Part shown: one piece after another, positions 52,144-62,845 of the stretch
How positions within the stretch are numbered: position 1 is the stretch's first letter
Layout: every line of letters starts with the position of its first letter
NCBI RefSeq assembly: GCF_000203915.1
Contig: NC_008390.1
Location: 310,001 to 374,000, forward strand
Length of the DNA: 64,000 bases
Direction: 5' to 3'
From: Burkholderia ambifaria AMMD
GTDB lineage: Bacteria; Pseudomonadota; Gammaproteobacteria; Burkholderiales; Burkholderiaceae
The notes under the pieces: generated by a model
Told to the model about the DNA's origin: nothing
Seen by the model: only the letters and a program-made list of their open reading frames with translations
The model's database searches: none
Translations under genes and position numbers: made by a program

Positions 52144-55100
52144 ATGAACGACCACCAGAAGCCGCTCGCCGCGGTGCCCGCCGCACAAGGTCTGTACGAC
52201 CCGCAAAACGAACACGACGCCTGCGGCGTCGGCTTCGTCGCTCACATCAAGGGCAAGAAGAGCCACGAGATCATCCAGCAGGGTCTGAAGATCCTCGAGA
52301 ACCTCGATCACCGCGGCGCCGTCGGTGCCGATCCGCTGATGGGCGACGGCGCCGGCATCCTGATCCAGATTCCGGACGCGTTCTATCGCGAGGAAATGTC
52401 GAAGCAGGGCGTGACGCTGCCGCCGGCCGGCGAATATGGGGTCGGGATGATCTTCCTGCCGAAGGAAAACGCGTCGCGTCTCGCGTGCGAGCAGGAGCTC
52501 GAGCGGACGGTGCGGGCCGAGGGGCAGGTCGTGCTCGGCTGGCGCGACGTGCCGGTTGACCATGCGATGCCGATCTCGCCGACGGTAAAGGCGAGCGAGC
52601 CGCTGATCCGCCAGATCTTCATCGGCCGCGGCAAGGACATCATGGTGACGGACGCGCTCGAGCGGAAGCTGTACGTGATCCGCAAGACCGCGAGCCACCG
52701 CATCCAGGCGCTGAAGCTCAAGCACGGCAAGGAATACTTCGTGCCGTCGATGTCGGCGCGCACGGTCGTCTACAAGGGGCTGCTGCTGGCAGGCCAGGTC
52801 GGCGTGTATTACCGCGACCTGCAGGACGCGCGCGTCGTGTCGGCGCTCGCGCTCGTGCACCAGCGCTTCTCGACCAACACGTTCCCGGCATGGGAACTCG
52901 CTCACCCGTACCGGATGATCGCGCACAACGGCGAGATCAACACCGTGAAGGGCAACGTGAACTGGCTGAACGCGCGTACCGGCGCGATCGCATCGCACGT
53001 GCTCGGCGACGACCTCCCGAAGCTCTGGCCGCTGATCTACCCGGGCCAGTCGGACACCGCGTCGTTCGACAACTGTCTCGAACTGCTGGTGATGGCCGGC
53101 TACCCGCTCGTGCACGCGGTGATGATGATGATCCCGGAAGCGTGGGAACAGCACACGCTGATGGACGACAACCGCCGCGCGTTCTACGAATACCACGCCG
53201 CGATGATGGAGCCGTGGGACGGCCCCGCCGCGATCGCATTCACCGACGGCCGCCAGATCGGCGCGACGCTCGACCGTAACGGCCTGCGCCCGGCGCGCTA
53301 CATCGTCACGGACGACGACCTCGTCATCATGGCGTCGGAAGCCGGCACGCTGCCGATCCCCGAATCGAAGATCGTCAAGAAGTGGCGCCTGCAGCCGGGC
53401 AAGATGTTCCTGATCGACATGGAGCACGGCCGCATCATCGACGACAAGGAACTCAAGGACAACCTCGCGAACGCGAAGCCGTACAAGAGCTGGATCGACG
53501 CCGTGCGCATCAAGCTCGACGAGATCGAGCCGAAGGCCGAGGACGTCGCGGCCGGCCGCACGCAGGGCGCCGCGCTGCTCGACCGCCAGCAGGCGTTCGG
53601 CTATACGCAGGAAGACCTGAAGTTCCTGATGGCGCCGATGGCGCAGCAGGGTGAGGAGGCCGTCGGTTCGATGGGCAACGACTCGCCGCTCGCGGTGATG
53701 TCGAACAAGAACAAGACGCTCTATCACTACTTCAAGCAGCTGTTCGCGCAGGTCACGAACCCGCCGATCGACCCGATCCGCGAAAACATGGTCATGTCGC
53801 TCGTGTCGTTCATCGGCCCGAAGCCGAACCTGCTCGACACGAACAACATCAACCCGCCGATGCGTCTCGAAGTGTCGCAGCCGGTGCTCGACTTCAAGGA
53901 CATCGCGAAGATCCGCGCGATCGACCAGTACACGGGCGGCAAGTTCAGCGCATACGAGCTGAACATCTGCTACCCGGTCGCATGGGGCAAGGAAGGCATC
54001 GAGGCACGCCTCGCGTCGCTGTGCGCGGAAGCCGTCGACGCGGTCAAGTCGGGCTACAACATGCTGATCGTGTCGGACCGCAAGACGGACGCCGAACACG
54101 TCGCGATTCCGGCGCTGCTCGCCACGTCGGCGATCCACACGCACCTCGTCCAGCAAGGGCTGCGCACGAGCACGGGCCTCGTCGTCGAGACGGGCTCGGC
54201 ACGTGAGACGCACCATTTCGCGCTGCTCGCGGGCTACGGCGCGGAAGCCGTGCACCCGTACCTCGCGATGGAAACGCTCGCGAAGATGGCGGAAGGCCTG
54301 CCGGGCGACCTGTCGCCGGAGAAGGCCGTCTACAACTTCACGAAGGCGGTCGGCAAGGGTCTGCAGAAGGTGATGTCGAAGATGGGCATCTCGACGTACA
54401 TGTCGTACACCGGCGCGCAGATCTTCGAAGCGCTCGGCCTGTCGAGCGACCTCGTCGAGAAGTACTTCAAGGGCACGGCCTCGAAGGTCGGCGGCATCGG
54501 CCTGTTCGAAGTCGCGGAAGAAGCGATCCGCCTGCACCGCGATGCGTTCGGCGACAACCCGGTCCTGCGCGACATGCTCGACGCGGGCGGCGAGTACGCG
54601 TACCGCGTGCGCGGCGAAGACCACATGTGGACGCCGGACTCGATCGCGAAGCTCCAGCACGCGACGCGCAGCAACTCGTACCAGACGTACAAGGAATACG
54701 CGCACCTGATCAACGACCAGACCAAGCGTCACATGACGTTCCGCGGCCTGTTCGAGTTCAAGGTCGAGCCGACCAAGGCGATCCCGATCGACGACGTCGA
54801 GCCGGCGAAGGACATCGTCAAGCGCTTCGCGACGGGCGCGATGTCGCTCGGTTCGATCAGCACCGAGGCGCACGCGACGCTCGCGATCGCGATGAACCGG
54901 ATCGGCGGCAAGTCGAACACCGGCGAAGGCGGCGAGGACCAGAAGCGTTATCGCAACGAGCTGCGCGGCATTCCGATCAAGTCGGGCGAGACGCTGAAGT
55001 CGGTAATCGGCGACGAGATCGTCAGCGACATTGCGCTGAAGGATGGCGATTCGCTGCGCTCGAAGATCAAGCAGGTTGCGTCGGGCCGCTTCGGCGTCAC

Positions 55101-56847
55101 CGCCGAGTACCTCGCATCGGCCGATCAGATCCAGATCAAGATGGCGCAGGGCGCGAAGCCGGGCGAAGGTGGCCAGCTGCCGGGCCACAAGGTGTCGGAA
55201 TACATCGGCAAGCTGCGCTACTCGGTGCCGGGCGTCGGCCTGATCTCGCCGCCGCCGCACCACGACATCTACTCGATCGAGGATCTGGCGCAGCTGATCC
55301 ACGACCTGAAGAACGTGAACCCGAGCTCGAGCATCTCGGTGAAGCTCGTGTCGGAAGTCGGCGTCGGCACGGTCGCGGCCGGTGTCGCGAAGGCGAAGGC
55401 CGATCACGTCGTGATCGCGGGCCACGACGGCGGCACGGGCGCATCGCCGCTGTCGTCGGTCAAGCATGCGGGCACGCCGTGGGAACTCGGCCTGGCCGAA
55501 ACGCAGCAGACGCTGGTGCTGAACCGCCTGCGTGGCCGGATCCGCGTGCAGGCCGACGGCCAGATGAAGACGGGCCGCGACGTCGTGATCGGCGCGCTGC
55601 TCGGCGCGGACGAATTCGGCTTCGCGACGGCACCGCTCGTCGTCGAAGGCTGCATCATGATGCGCAAGTGCCACCTGAACACGTGCCCGGTCGGCGTCGC
55701 GACGCAGGATCCGGTGCTGCGTGCGAAGTTCAAGGGCCAGCCCGAGCACGTCGTGAACTACTTCTTCTTCGTCGCTGAAGAAGTGCGCGAGATCATGGCG
55801 CAGCTCGGCATCGCGAAGTTCGACGACCTGATCGGCCGCGCCGACCTGCTCGATACGCGCAAGGGCGTCGAGCACTGGAAGGCGAAGGGCCTCGACTTCT
55901 CGCGCGTGTTCTACCAGCCGGAGGAGTGCGAGGAAGTCGCGCGGCGTCACGTCGACGTGCAGGATCACGGCCTCGAGCGCGCGCTCGACCACGTGCTGAT
56001 CGAGAAGGCGAAGGCCGCGATCGAGAACGGCGAGCATGTGTCGTTCATCCAGCCGGTGCGCAACGTGAACCGTACCGTCGGCGCGATGCTGTCGGGCGTG
56101 ATCGCGAAGAAGCACGGCCACGACGGCCTGGCCGACGACGCGGTGCACATCCAGCTGAAGGGCACGGCCGGCCAGAGCTTCGGCGCGTTCCTCGCGAAGG
56201 GCGTGACGCTCGACCTCGTCGGCGACGGCAACGACTACGTCGGCAAGGGCCTGTCGGGCGGGCGGATCATCATCCGTCCGACCAACGACTTCCGCGGCAA
56301 GTCCGAGGAAAACATCATCTGCGGCAACACGGTGATGTACGGCGCGATCGAAGGCGAGGCGTTCTTCCGCGGCGTCGCGGGCGAGCGTTTCTGCGTGCGC
56401 AACTCGGGTGCGACGGCGGTCGTCGAAGGCACGGGCGACCACGGTTGCGAATACATGACGGGCGGCACGGTCGTCGTGCTCGGCGAAACCGGGCGCAACT
56501 TCGCGGCCGGCATGTCGGGCGGCCTCGCGTACATCTACGATCCGGAAGGCACGTTCGCGGCGAAGTGCAACAAGTCGATGGTCGCACTCGATCCGGTGCT
56601 GCAGCAGGCCGAGCAGGAGCGTACGGTCGACCGCGCGCTCTGGCATGCAGGCATGACGGACGAAGCGCTGCTGAAGGGGCTCGTCGAGCGTCATTTCCAG
56701 TTCACGGGTTCGCCGCGCGCGAAGTCGCTGCTGGAAAACTGGGACGCGGCGCGCCGCCAGTTCGTGAAGGTGTTCCCGCACGAATACAAGCGCGCGCTGG
56801 GCGAGATCGGTGCGAAGAAGGCGGCGAAGGAAGTGCTGGCCGCCTGA
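52144..56847 (+). CDS. gltB: Glutamate synthase (NADPH) large subunit
   Basis: Converts glutamine and 2-oxoglutarate to two glutamates in the GS-GOGAT ammonia assimilation route. The 1567-residue protein has a short propeptide before the N-terminal nucleophile C27 (DACGVGF) of the class II amidotransferase domain. The central and FMN-binding domains follow ([23 protein letters not shown]), with the 3Fe-4S cysteines in [16 protein letters not shown] glycine-rich beta-helix domain ([17 protein letters not shown]) closes the chain. gltD follows after 85 bases. Confidence 0.98.
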   Translation: MNDHQKPLAAVPAAQGLYDPQNEHDACGVGFVAHIKGKKSHEIIQQGLKILENLDHRGAVGADPLMGDGAGILIQIPDAFYREEMSKQGVTLPPAGEYGVGMIFLPKENASRLACEQELERTVRAEGQVVLGWRDVPVDHAMPISPTVKASEPLIRQIFIGRGKDIMVTDALERKLYVIRKTASHRIQALKLKHGKEYFVPSMSARTVVYKGLLLAGQVGVYYRDLQDARVVSALALVHQRFSTNTFPAWELAHPYRMIAHNGEINTVKGNVNWLNARTGAIASHVLGDDLPKLWPLIYPGQSDTASFDNCLELLVMAGYPLVHAVMMMIPEAWEQHTLMDDNRRAFYEYHAAMMEPWDGPAAIAFTDGRQIGATLDRNGLRPARYIVTDDDLVIMASEAGTLPIPESKIVKKWRLQPGKMFLIDMEHGRIIDDKELKDNLANAKPYKSWIDAVRIKLDEIEPKAEDVAAGRTQGAALLDRQQAFGYTQEDLKFLMAPMAQQGEEAVGSMGNDSPLAVMSNKNKTLYHYFKQLFAQVTNPPIDPIRENMVMSLVSFIGPKPNLLDTNNINPPMRLEVSQPVLDFKDIAKIRAIDQYTGGKFSAYELNICYPVAWGKEGIEARLASLCAEAVDAVKSGYNMLIVSDRKTDAEHVAIPALLATSAIHTHLVQQGLRTSTGLVVETGSARETHHFALLAGYGAEAVHPYLAMETLAKMAEGLPGDLSPEKAVYNFTKAVGKGLQKVMSKMGISTYMSYTGAQIFEALGLSSDLVEKYFKGTASKVGGIGLFEVAEEAIRLHRDAFGDNPVLRDMLDAGGEYAYRVRGEDHMWTPDSIAKLQHATRSNSYQTYKEYAHLINDQTKRHMTFRGLFEFKVEPTKAIPIDDVEPAKDIVKRFATGAMSLGSISTEAHATLAIAMNRIGGKSNTGEGGEDQKRYRNELRGIPIKSGETLKSVIGDEIVSDIALKDGDSLRSKIKQVASGRFGVTAEYLASADQIQIKMAQGAKPGEGGQLPGHKVSEYIGKLRYSVPGVGLISPPPHHDIYSIEDLAQLIHDLKNVNPSSSISVKLVSEVGVGTVAAGVAKAKADHVVIAGHDGGTGASPLSSVKHAGTPWELGLAETQQTLVLNRLRGRIRVQADGQMKTGRDVVIGALLGADEFGFATAPLVVEGCIMMRKCHLNTCPVGVATQDPVLRAKFKGQPEHVVNYFFFVAEEVREIMAQLGIAKFDDLIGRADLLDTRKGVEHWKAKGLDFSRVFYQPEECEEVARRHVDVQDHGLERALDHVLIEKAKAAIENGEHVSFIQPVRNVNRTVGAMLSGVIAKKHGHDGLADDAVHIQLKGTAGQSFGAFLAKGVTLDLVGDGNDYVGKGLSGGRIIIRPTNDFRGKSEENIICGNTVMYGAIEGEAFFRGVAGERFCVRNSGATAVVEGTGDHGCEYMTGGTVVVLGETGRNFAAGMSGGLAYIYDPEGTFAAKCNKSMVALDPVLQQAEQERTVDRALWHAGMTDEALLKGLVERHFQFTGSPRAKSLLENWDAARRQFVKVFPHEYKRALGEIGAKKAAKEVLAA

Positions 56848-56932
56848 GCGACGAACGACATAGCGAATGCCGCGCGCGCATGACTGCCGCGCGTGGCTCC
56901 CCCACCCGATACACCGAACAGAAGAGCACCTT

Positions 56933-58399
56933 ATGGGCAAGGCAACCGGTTTTCTGGAGTTCGAACGCCGCCACGAGGCGTACGAAGCACCGCTCACGCG
57001 CGTGAAGCACTACAAGGAATTCGTCGCGGCGCTGGCCGACGCGGACGCGAAGGTCCAGGGCGCGCGCTGTATGGATTGCGGCATCCCGTTCTGCAACAAC
57101 GGCTGCCCGGTCAACAACATCATCCCGGACTTCAACGATCTCGTTTACCGCCAGGACTGGCAGCAGGCGATCGAAGTCCTGCATTCGACCAACAACTTCC
57201 CCGAGTTCACGGGCCGCATCTGCCCGGCGCCGTGCGAGGCGGCGTGCACGCTCGGGATCAACGACGATCCGGTCGGCATCAAGTCGATCGAGCACGCGAT
57301 CATCGACAAGGCCTGGGCGGAAGGCTGGGTGAAGCCGCTGCCGCCCGAGCACAAGACCGGCAAGACGGTCGCGGTCGTCGGTTCGGGCCCCGCGGGCCTC
57401 GCCGTCGCGCAGCAGCTCGCGCGTGCGGGCCACGACGTGACGGTGTTCGAGAAGAACGATCGCATCGGCGGCCTGCTGCGTTACGGGATCCCCGACTTCA
57501 AGCTCGAGAAGTGGCTGATCGATCGCCGCATGCGCCAGATGGAAGCGGAAGGCGTGACGTTCCGCACCAGCGTGTTCATCGGCAAGGATCCGCTGCCCGA
57601 GTCGATCGGCAGCCTCGCGAAGGAAACCATTTCGCCGGAGCAGCTGAAGGAAGAATTCGACGCGGTCGTGATCGCGGGCGGTTCGGAGACGCCGCGCGAC
57701 CTGCCGGTGCCGGGCCGCGAGCTCGCCGGCGTCCATTTCGCGATGGACTTCCTGCCGCAGCAGAACCGCGTGAACGCGGGCGACAAGCTCGTCGACCAGC
57801 TGCTCGCGAAGGGCAAGCACGTGATCGTGATCGGCGGCGGCGATACGGGTTCGGACTGCGTCGGCACGTCGAACCGTCACGGCGCGAAGCAGGTCACGCA
57901 GTTCGAGCTGCTGCCGCAGCCGCCGGAAGAGGAAAACAAGCCGCTCGTGTGGCCGTACTGGCCGATCAAGCTGCGCACGTCGTCGTCGCACGAAGAAGGT
58001 TGCGAGCGTGACTGGGCGGTCGCGACGAAGCGTCTCGAAGGCAAGAACGGCAAGGTCGAGAAGCTGATCGCGGTGCGCGTCGAGTGGAAGGACGGCAAGA
58101 TGCAGGAAGTGCCGGGCTCCGAATTCGAGATGAAGGCCGACCTGGTGCTGCTCGCGATGGGCTTCACGCAGCCGGCAGCCACCGTGCTCGAGGCGTTCGG
58201 CGTCGCGAAGGATGCGCGCGGCAACGCGCGTGCGGCAACCGAAGGCGATCGCTCGTACTACACGTCGGTCGACAAGGTGTTCGCGGCCGGCGACATGCGT
58301 CGCGGTCAGTCGCTCGTCGTGTGGGCGATCCGCGAAGGCCGCCAGTGCGCGCGCTCGGTCGACGCGTATCTGATGGGGCATTCGAACCTGCCGCGATAA
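56933..58399 (+). CDS. gltD: Glutamate synthase (NADPH) small subunit
   Basis: Flavoprotein passing NADPH electrons to GltB. The start [20 protein letters not shown] gives 488 residues; an in-frame ATG 22 codons upstream adds non-conserved sequence. N-terminal 4Fe-4S cysteines ([23 protein letters not shown]), the FAD motif [12 protein letters not shown] and the NADPH motif GGGDTGSDC are intact. Ends with a strong terminator. Confidence 0.97.
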   Translation: MGKATGFLEFERRHEAYEAPLTRVKHYKEFVAALADADAKVQGARCMDCGIPFCNNGCPVNNIIPDFNDLVYRQDWQQAIEVLHSTNNFPEFTGRICPAPCEAACTLGINDDPVGIKSIEHAIIDKAWAEGWVKPLPPEHKTGKTVAVVGSGPAGLAVAQQLARAGHDVTVFEKNDRIGGLLRYGIPDFKLEKWLIDRRMRQMEAEGVTFRTSVFIGKDPLPESIGSLAKETISPEQLKEEFDAVVIAGGSETPRDLPVPGRELAGVHFAMDFLPQQNRVNAGDKLVDQLLAKGKHVIVIGGGDTGSDCVGTSNRHGAKQVTQFELLPQPPEEENKPLVWPYWPIKLRTSSSHEEGCERDWAVATKRLEGKNGKVEKLIAVRVEWKDGKMQEVPGSEFEMKADLVLLAMGFTQPAATVLEAFGVAKDARGNARAATEGDRSYYTSVDKVFAAGDMRRGQSLVVWAIREGRQCARSVDAYLMGHSNLPR

Positions 58400-58427
58400 G
58401 CGCGGTTCGCGGGCCACTGCCGTAGCA

Positions 58428-58459
58428 GCCGGGCGTCCGAAAGGGCGCCCGGTTTTTTT
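58428..58459 (+). terminator. Terminator of gltBD
   Basis: CCGGGCG (58429-58435) pairs with CGCCCGG (58446-58452), followed by seven T. A further inverted repeat without a T run (GGAGCA/TGCTCC, 58492-58512) lies between it and the convergent gene. Confidence 0.9.
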
Positions 58460-58524
58460 ATGGAACACCGGTTACAGGAGCGGCCGCTCGGAGCAATTGG
58501 GGGCGATGCTCCCTGTGAGCGGAG

Positions 58525-58899
58525 TCATTGCGTCGGCGTCGCAGGCACAAGAGGAAGTTTTTGAATCTTCCCGAAGCCGGTGACGCGGCCATTGCAATCG
58601 ATCGTCGCAACGTAGTTTCCGTCCGGTGCTCTCAGATCGAATCCCCACCAACCATACGTGTCGGCATGGTAGCGCGGCTTTCCCACGAATTCCGCGTCGT
58701 CCGGATAGACGTGCTGTTCTTTCGCGAACGCCAGAATTTTTGCTTCGAGCTCTGCGACGGAAGCGCCCGGACAGTAGCCGTCGTCTTTCTCGTATCTCGC
58801 AATTCCGACAATGACGAGAAATGCGATGAGGGTCGCGGCGGCCACAGCGACACTAGCAAGTACGATACGAACGACCTGTCTAGCAGCTGTCGAAGTCAT
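58525..58899 (-). CDS. Putative colicin M-type immunity protein
   Basis: A 124-residue protein with one N-terminal membrane helix (about residues 10-33) and a compact domain predicted to face the periplasm. It has exactly two cysteines, C43 just after the helix and C102 near the end. Colicin M immunity protein Cmi has this same layout: about 117 residues, membrane anchor, one disulfide between its first and last segments. Sequence identity to Cmi looks low, so the call rests on architecture and position 51 bases downstream of the toxin on the same strand. The ATG at 58899 is preferred to an upstream in-frame TTG. Confidence 0.68.
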   Translation of the reverse strand: MTSTAARQVVRIVLASVAVAAATLIAFLVIVGIARYEKDDGYCPGASVAELEAKILAFAKEQHVYPDDAEFVGKPRYHADTYGWWGFDLRAPDGNYVATIDCNGRVTGFGKIQKLPLVPATPTQ

Positions 58900-58950
58900 G
58901 GCGGTCGGCTCTCCCAACGAACACAGGGCCAATGTGACACTGATCGCAGT

Positions 58951-60069
58951 CTACTGGGGTCCGGGGCGCATAAGGCCACCGAACGATGGCCGGTGAACCG
59001 CTTGCGGTGGACGCGTTTGCCCGTTCTGAATCGTTCTTTGACCTGAGAACGAGACCTCCTTTTCACCAGTGAAGTAGATTTGATAATCGGCATGTCCGAG
59101 CATGGAGCCAATTTCTCTCAACACGGTAGTCATCCACTCTTGTAGAAACGGACGATTGGAGCTATCGGCGTCGAATTTGTCTGGATTCAACGTGTAGGAG
59201 CCAACGAATCGATAGGTATTGTCCTGCTGCATCGTCAAGGTCCCTCGTACGTGCCCCGAGACACGCCCTACAGTCGTGGCGGACCAGAAGTCATGGGCAC
59301 CGTGGTTGAAGATGTTTGTGCTGAATGGTCCGTCGATTGAGTAGGTGCCCGGGCCATATCCTGGATTGTCGATGCTGTCCTGGATCAACTTGAAATCGGA
59401 GGCACTCATTCTCAAATTCATGGATTCCAGGTTGATTGATCTGCGCTCGCCATTTCCGAACACCCAGTAGTAGACGGCCCCGATGAACATGAAGGGATTG
59501 CCGTAAAACTGAAACTCGGAGACCGGCCGGATCCCGTTCAGCTGATTTGCATAGATGCCGAACAGTGTCGAAACATCACCATGCTGGGCCAGGGCGACGT
59601 TAAGGTTGTATGAATTCGCTCCCGGGAAATTCTGATAACCGCCTCGCGCCAGCCACCCGGTAAATTCGCCGACCAAAGTTAGTTGGTTGCGCCAGAAAAT
59701 CTCATTGCGGTACTCGAACAGGAATTTGAAGAATTCCTCCGTGGTGGAGATCATGTCGCCATGGTCAGCGTTATTGAACATCTCGGTGGCGGAACAGTAT
59801 CTACCGAAGCACAGAAGCTTGGGATAACCGAGTGCAGCCTCTGACATCGCTCCTCCTCCACCGACCTTGTTTGAAAATCCGTCGAGACTGGGGAGGCGCG
59901 GTGCGTTGACTGAAATTTCCGGCAACACATTGGTTTGTGCCAAGCTGATTGATTGTTTCAACAGTGCATAAATCGGGAGGTAGGGTGACGCCGCGACGAG
60001 CATTCTCCTTTTTCTATGTCGTTGCGTTTGCTCGGCAACGTGGTCCGATGAAGAGCCTCGCTTCCTCAT
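58951..60069 (-). CDS. Colicin M-like bacteriocin (lipid II-degrading, burkhocin-type)
   Basis: Predicted toxin that cleaves undecaprenyl-pyrophosphate-linked peptidoglycan precursor in the periplasm of related bacteria. The 372-residue protein starts behind AAGGAGATGCAAA. Residues 1-44 look like an export signal (KRRMLVAA, then a hydrophobic run, SLA). EISVNAP (51-57) resembles the colicin M TonB-box segment. GNGERRSINLESMNLRMS (205-222) and the C-terminal half through DYQIYFTGEKEVSFSGQR match colicin M. The catalytic region reads PDKFDADSSNRP (296-307): both aspartates (D297, D300) and an arginine (R306) are kept, but the usual tyrosine is F299 and the histidine is not seen. A 27-residue tail extends past colicin M. 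Confidence 0.85.
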   Translation of the reverse strand: MRKRGSSSDHVAEQTQRHRKRRMLVAASPYLPIYALLKQSISLAQTNVLPEISVNAPRLPSLDGFSNKVGGGGAMSEAALGYPKLLCFGRYCSATEMFNNADHGDMISTTEEFFKFLFEYRNEIFWRNQLTLVGEFTGWLARGGYQNFPGANSYNLNVALAQHGDVSTLFGIYANQLNGIRPVSEFQFYGNPFMFIGAVYYWVFGNGERRSINLESMNLRMSASDFKLIQDSIDNPGYGPGTYSIDGPFSTNIFNHGAHDFWSATTVGRVSGHVRGTLTMQQDNTYRFVGSYTLNPDKFDADSSNRPFLQEWMTTVLREIGSMLGHADYQIYFTGEKEVSFSGQRTIQNGQTRPPQAVHRPSFGGLMRPGPQ

Positions 60070-60763
60070 TTTGCATCTCCTTCGCTGTCAAATAGTTTGC
60101 AATCCGAAGTTGATAGGATTCGTGCTTTTCGAGCATTGATGCAAGCGAGACTCTATGTGTCGTTGTCTTTGGCGGCGACGATGTGTTCAGTTTTGCACCC
60201 TCGGACGAATGCTTGCGCAAAATTTCCGTCTTGGTATCTGGCGAGAAGTCCTGGAGTTTCAGGATGTTCCGATCGCGCGGGAAGCTTCTACTGCATGGCG
60301 CGAGGGCATGTCTGGTGAAATTTTGGATTGACCGATAGGAATCAAACTGTGCGCCCGGGCTGGGCGATGAGAAGGAGCAACGGTCTGCGGCGCCTATTCG
60401 GTGATCCGGTCTTGAAAATGTTTCGGAATGTCAAAGGTTGAGAATCGTCCGCAACAGGGTTTTCGCGTTGGATCGCCCCCGTCCAGGAGGCAAGGGCTAA
60501 GGTCAAGTACTCCGCATGGCTGGCGAATGTGGACTGGGCGACGGGCGTAAGTGCGGCGGCATGCGCCCGTCGCCGTGTCACCTCTTGCACCTGCGGCATT
60601 TCCCCGAAGCGTCACGTAACCTGATCACATCGGATATTGATTTTCCGCCCCACCAAATCCTTTCAATTCGTAATAATCCTTGGAAACTGTCATATCATGT
60701 CGCCCCACCGGCAGCGTTCGCGCGACCGCCGAATATGACTTACCCCGTTTACAAGGATTCTGG
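60070..60763. other. A/T-richer intergenic region without a supported gene
   Basis: About 690 bases between the bacteriocin gene and the symporter. Composition is more A/T-rich than the flanks, especially 60070-60350. Short open frames occur on both strands but none has a good start site or a recognisable product. Promoters for the divergent genes must lie here, but I cannot define their elements. No terminal repeats or transposase remnant could be recognised. Confidence 0.6.
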
Positions 60764-62278
60764 ATGGAAGCATTCGTGCAAGGGCTGATCGATGCCGTCA
60801 ACGGTGTGCTGTGGAACTACGTGCTGATCGCGCTGCTGCTCGGCGTGGGCGCGTGGTTCACGCTGCGGTTCCGGATGATCCAGTTGAAGGCGCTGTTCCT
60901 CAGCATGAAGCTGGTCGGCAGCAAGGGCGAGCCGGGCAGCATCTCGTCGTTCCAGGCGTTCGCGACCGGCCTCGCGAGCCGCGTGGGCACCGGCAACATC
61001 GCGGGTGTCGCGGTCGCGCTGACGGTCGGCGGGCCGGGCGCGATCTTCTGGATGTGGATGACGGCGCTCGTCGGCATGTCGTCCGCGTTCGTCGAGGCGA
61101 CGCTCGCGCAGATCTTCAAGGTGTCGCATCCGGACGGCAGCTATCGCGGCGGCCCCGCTTACTACATCCAGACGGGCCTGCGCTCGCGCGGCTTCGGCGT
61201 GCTGTTCTCGCTGTCGCTGATCCTCGCGTTCGGCTTCGTGTTCAACGCGGTGCAGGCCAATGCGATCGCCGATGCATTTCACACGTCGTTCGGCTGGAGC
61301 CGCGAGACCGTCGGCCTCGGCCTCGTGTTGCTCACCGCGCCGCTCATCTTCGGCGGCATTCGCCGCATCGCGTCGGTCGCGCAGGTGATCGTGCCGGTGA
61401 TGGCGATCGGCTACCTCGGGCTGGCCGTCTACGCGGTCGCGACGCACGCGGCGCTGGTGCCGGGCGTGCTCGCGCTGATCGTGAAGAGTGCGTTCGGGCT
61501 CGAGCAGGCGGCGGGCGGCCTGACCGGCTATGCGGTCAGCCAGGCAGTCGCGATGGGGGTGAAACGCGGGCTGTTCTCGAACGAAGCCGGCATGGGTAGC
61601 GCGCCGAACGCGGCCGCGACCGCGAGCGTGCGGCATCCGGTCGTGCAGGGGCTGATCCAGATGCTCGGCGTATTCGTCGACACGATCGTGATCTGCAGCG
61701 CGACCGCGTTCGTGATCCTGCTGTCGGGCCAGTACGAGCTCGGCACCGGCATGGAAGGCGCGGCGCTCACGCAGCGCGCGATCGCGAGCCACGTCGGCGG
61801 CTGGGGCAGCATCTACATGGCCGTCGCGATCTTCTTTTTCGCGTACTCGTCGGTGATCGGCAACTACGCGTATGCGGAAGGCAACGTCGAGTTCATCACG
61901 AAGCGGCGCGGCGTGCTGCCGCTGTTCCGCATCGCGGTGCTGGGGATGGTGATGTTCGGCAGCGTCGGGCAACTGCCGCTGGTGTGGGCGATGGCCGATA
62001 CGAGCATGGGGCTGATGGCGATCATCAACCTCGTCGCGATTCTCGCGCTCGGCAAGTATGCGCATGCCGCGTGGCGCGACTATCGCCACCAGCGCGCGCA
62101 GGGCATTGCCGAGCCGGTGTTCACGCGCAACACGATTCCCGAGCTCGCACGCGTGCTGCCGGCCGACGTGTGGGGCGAGCACGGCCCACTGCCGCTGCGT
62201 CCGGCTTCGGCCGATGTGGCGGATGAAGCGGCGAACGACGCGGTGGCCGAAGCCCGCGTCGCGGTGCGCGAGTCATGA
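60764..62278 (+). CDS. Alanine/glycine:cation symporter (AgcS family)
   Basis: Sodium- or proton-coupled uptake of alanine or glycine across the inner membrane. The start MEAFVQGLIDAVNGVLWNYV gives 504 residues, with AAGGATTC upstream; an earlier in-frame ATG is not conserved. The family signatures GTGNIAGVAVALTVGGPGAIFWMW and GVKRGLFSNEAGMGSAPNAAA are present within about ten to eleven membrane helices. The substrate cannot be fixed from sequence. The C-terminal 60 residues are a polar extension. Confidence 0.93.
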   Translation: MEAFVQGLIDAVNGVLWNYVLIALLLGVGAWFTLRFRMIQLKALFLSMKLVGSKGEPGSISSFQAFATGLASRVGTGNIAGVAVALTVGGPGAIFWMWMTALVGMSSAFVEATLAQIFKVSHPDGSYRGGPAYYIQTGLRSRGFGVLFSLSLILAFGFVFNAVQANAIADAFHTSFGWSRETVGLGLVLLTAPLIFGGIRRIASVAQVIVPVMAIGYLGLAVYAVATHAALVPGVLALIVKSAFGLEQAAGGLTGYAVSQAVAMGVKRGLFSNEAGMGSAPNAAATASVRHPVVQGLIQMLGVFVDTIVICSATAFVILLSGQYELGTGMEGAALTQRAIASHVGGWGSIYMAVAIFFFAYSSVIGNYAYAEGNVEFITKRRGVLPLFRIAVLGMVMFGSVGQLPLVWAMADTSMGLMAIINLVAILALGKYAHAAWRDYRHQRAQGIAEPVFTRNTIPELARVLPADVWGEHGPLPLRPASADVADEAANDAVAEARVAVRES

Positions 62279-62823
62279 ACGGCGACCGGCTCCGTGCGTT
62301 CGTCGCGCTGATGCCCGATACGGCATCGCGCGACGCGCTGCACGCGCTGCCGGTCACCCGCGGTGCACGGCGCACGCTGCCCGCGCAACTGCACGTAACG
62401 CTTGCGTTCATCGGCGCGATCGAACGTGCGCGGTGCGACGCGCTGGCCGAGCGGTTGCCGGCGCTCGCGAGCGCGCATGCGCTGCCGTTGCAGCGGGTCG
62501 AGCGGATCGCGTGGTGGCCGAGCCTGCCGCGCGCGCGGCTGATCGTCGCGGAACTCGCCGCCGATCCCGCCTGTACGGCGCTGAATGCCGATTTATCCGC
62601 GCTATTGCGCGAACTGGGCGTGCCGGCCGACCGCCGGCCGTTCCGGCCGCATGTGACGCTCGCGCGGCTGCCGCGCGATGCCGACGGACAGCCCGCGCAC
62701 GGCGGCGCGACCGGCCGGCCGGTCGCGGTGCGCTTCGTCGCGCTGACGCTGTTCGAAAGCCGGCTGTCGCACGACGGTGTGTCGCATGTGCCGATCGTGT
62801 CGGTGCCGATCGGGCGGGCGTAG
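62275..62823 (+). CDS. thpR: RNA 2',3'-cyclic phosphodiesterase (2'-5' RNA ligase family)
   Basis: 2H phosphoesterase; bacterial ThpR hydrolyses 2',3'-cyclic phosphates and can ligate tRNA halves through 2'-5' bonds. The 182 residues have both HxTx motifs: LHVTLAFIG (about residue 40) and RPHVTLAR (about 123). ATGA overlap with the symporter gene, although no functional link is evident. Confidence 0.9.
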   Translation: MNGDRLRAFVALMPDTASRDALHALPVTRGARRTLPAQLHVTLAFIGAIERARCDALAERLPALASAHALPLQRVERIAWWPSLPRARLIVAELAADPACTALNADLSALLRELGVPADRRPFRPHVTLARLPRDADGQPAHGGATGRPVAVRFVALTLFESRLSHDGVSHVPIVSVPIGRA

Positions 62824-62845
62824 AGGGAAGGGGGGCGAACGAGAG

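Noticed and set aside
51751..56997. Open frame of about 1,750 codons antisense to gltB-gltD
   Set aside because: It is the G/C-rich shadow of gltB; the product is an Arg/His/Leu-rich low-complexity protein and the sense strand is a certain gene.
60014..60220. 68-residue minus-strand frame overlapping the bacteriocin start
   Set aside because: It overlaps the toxin N-terminus in another frame, has no good ribosome binding site and no recognisable feature.
60342..60615. Short minus-strand frames resembling the end of a transposase gene
   Set aside because: No family motif or terminal repeat could be identified; left as unassigned intergenic DNA.
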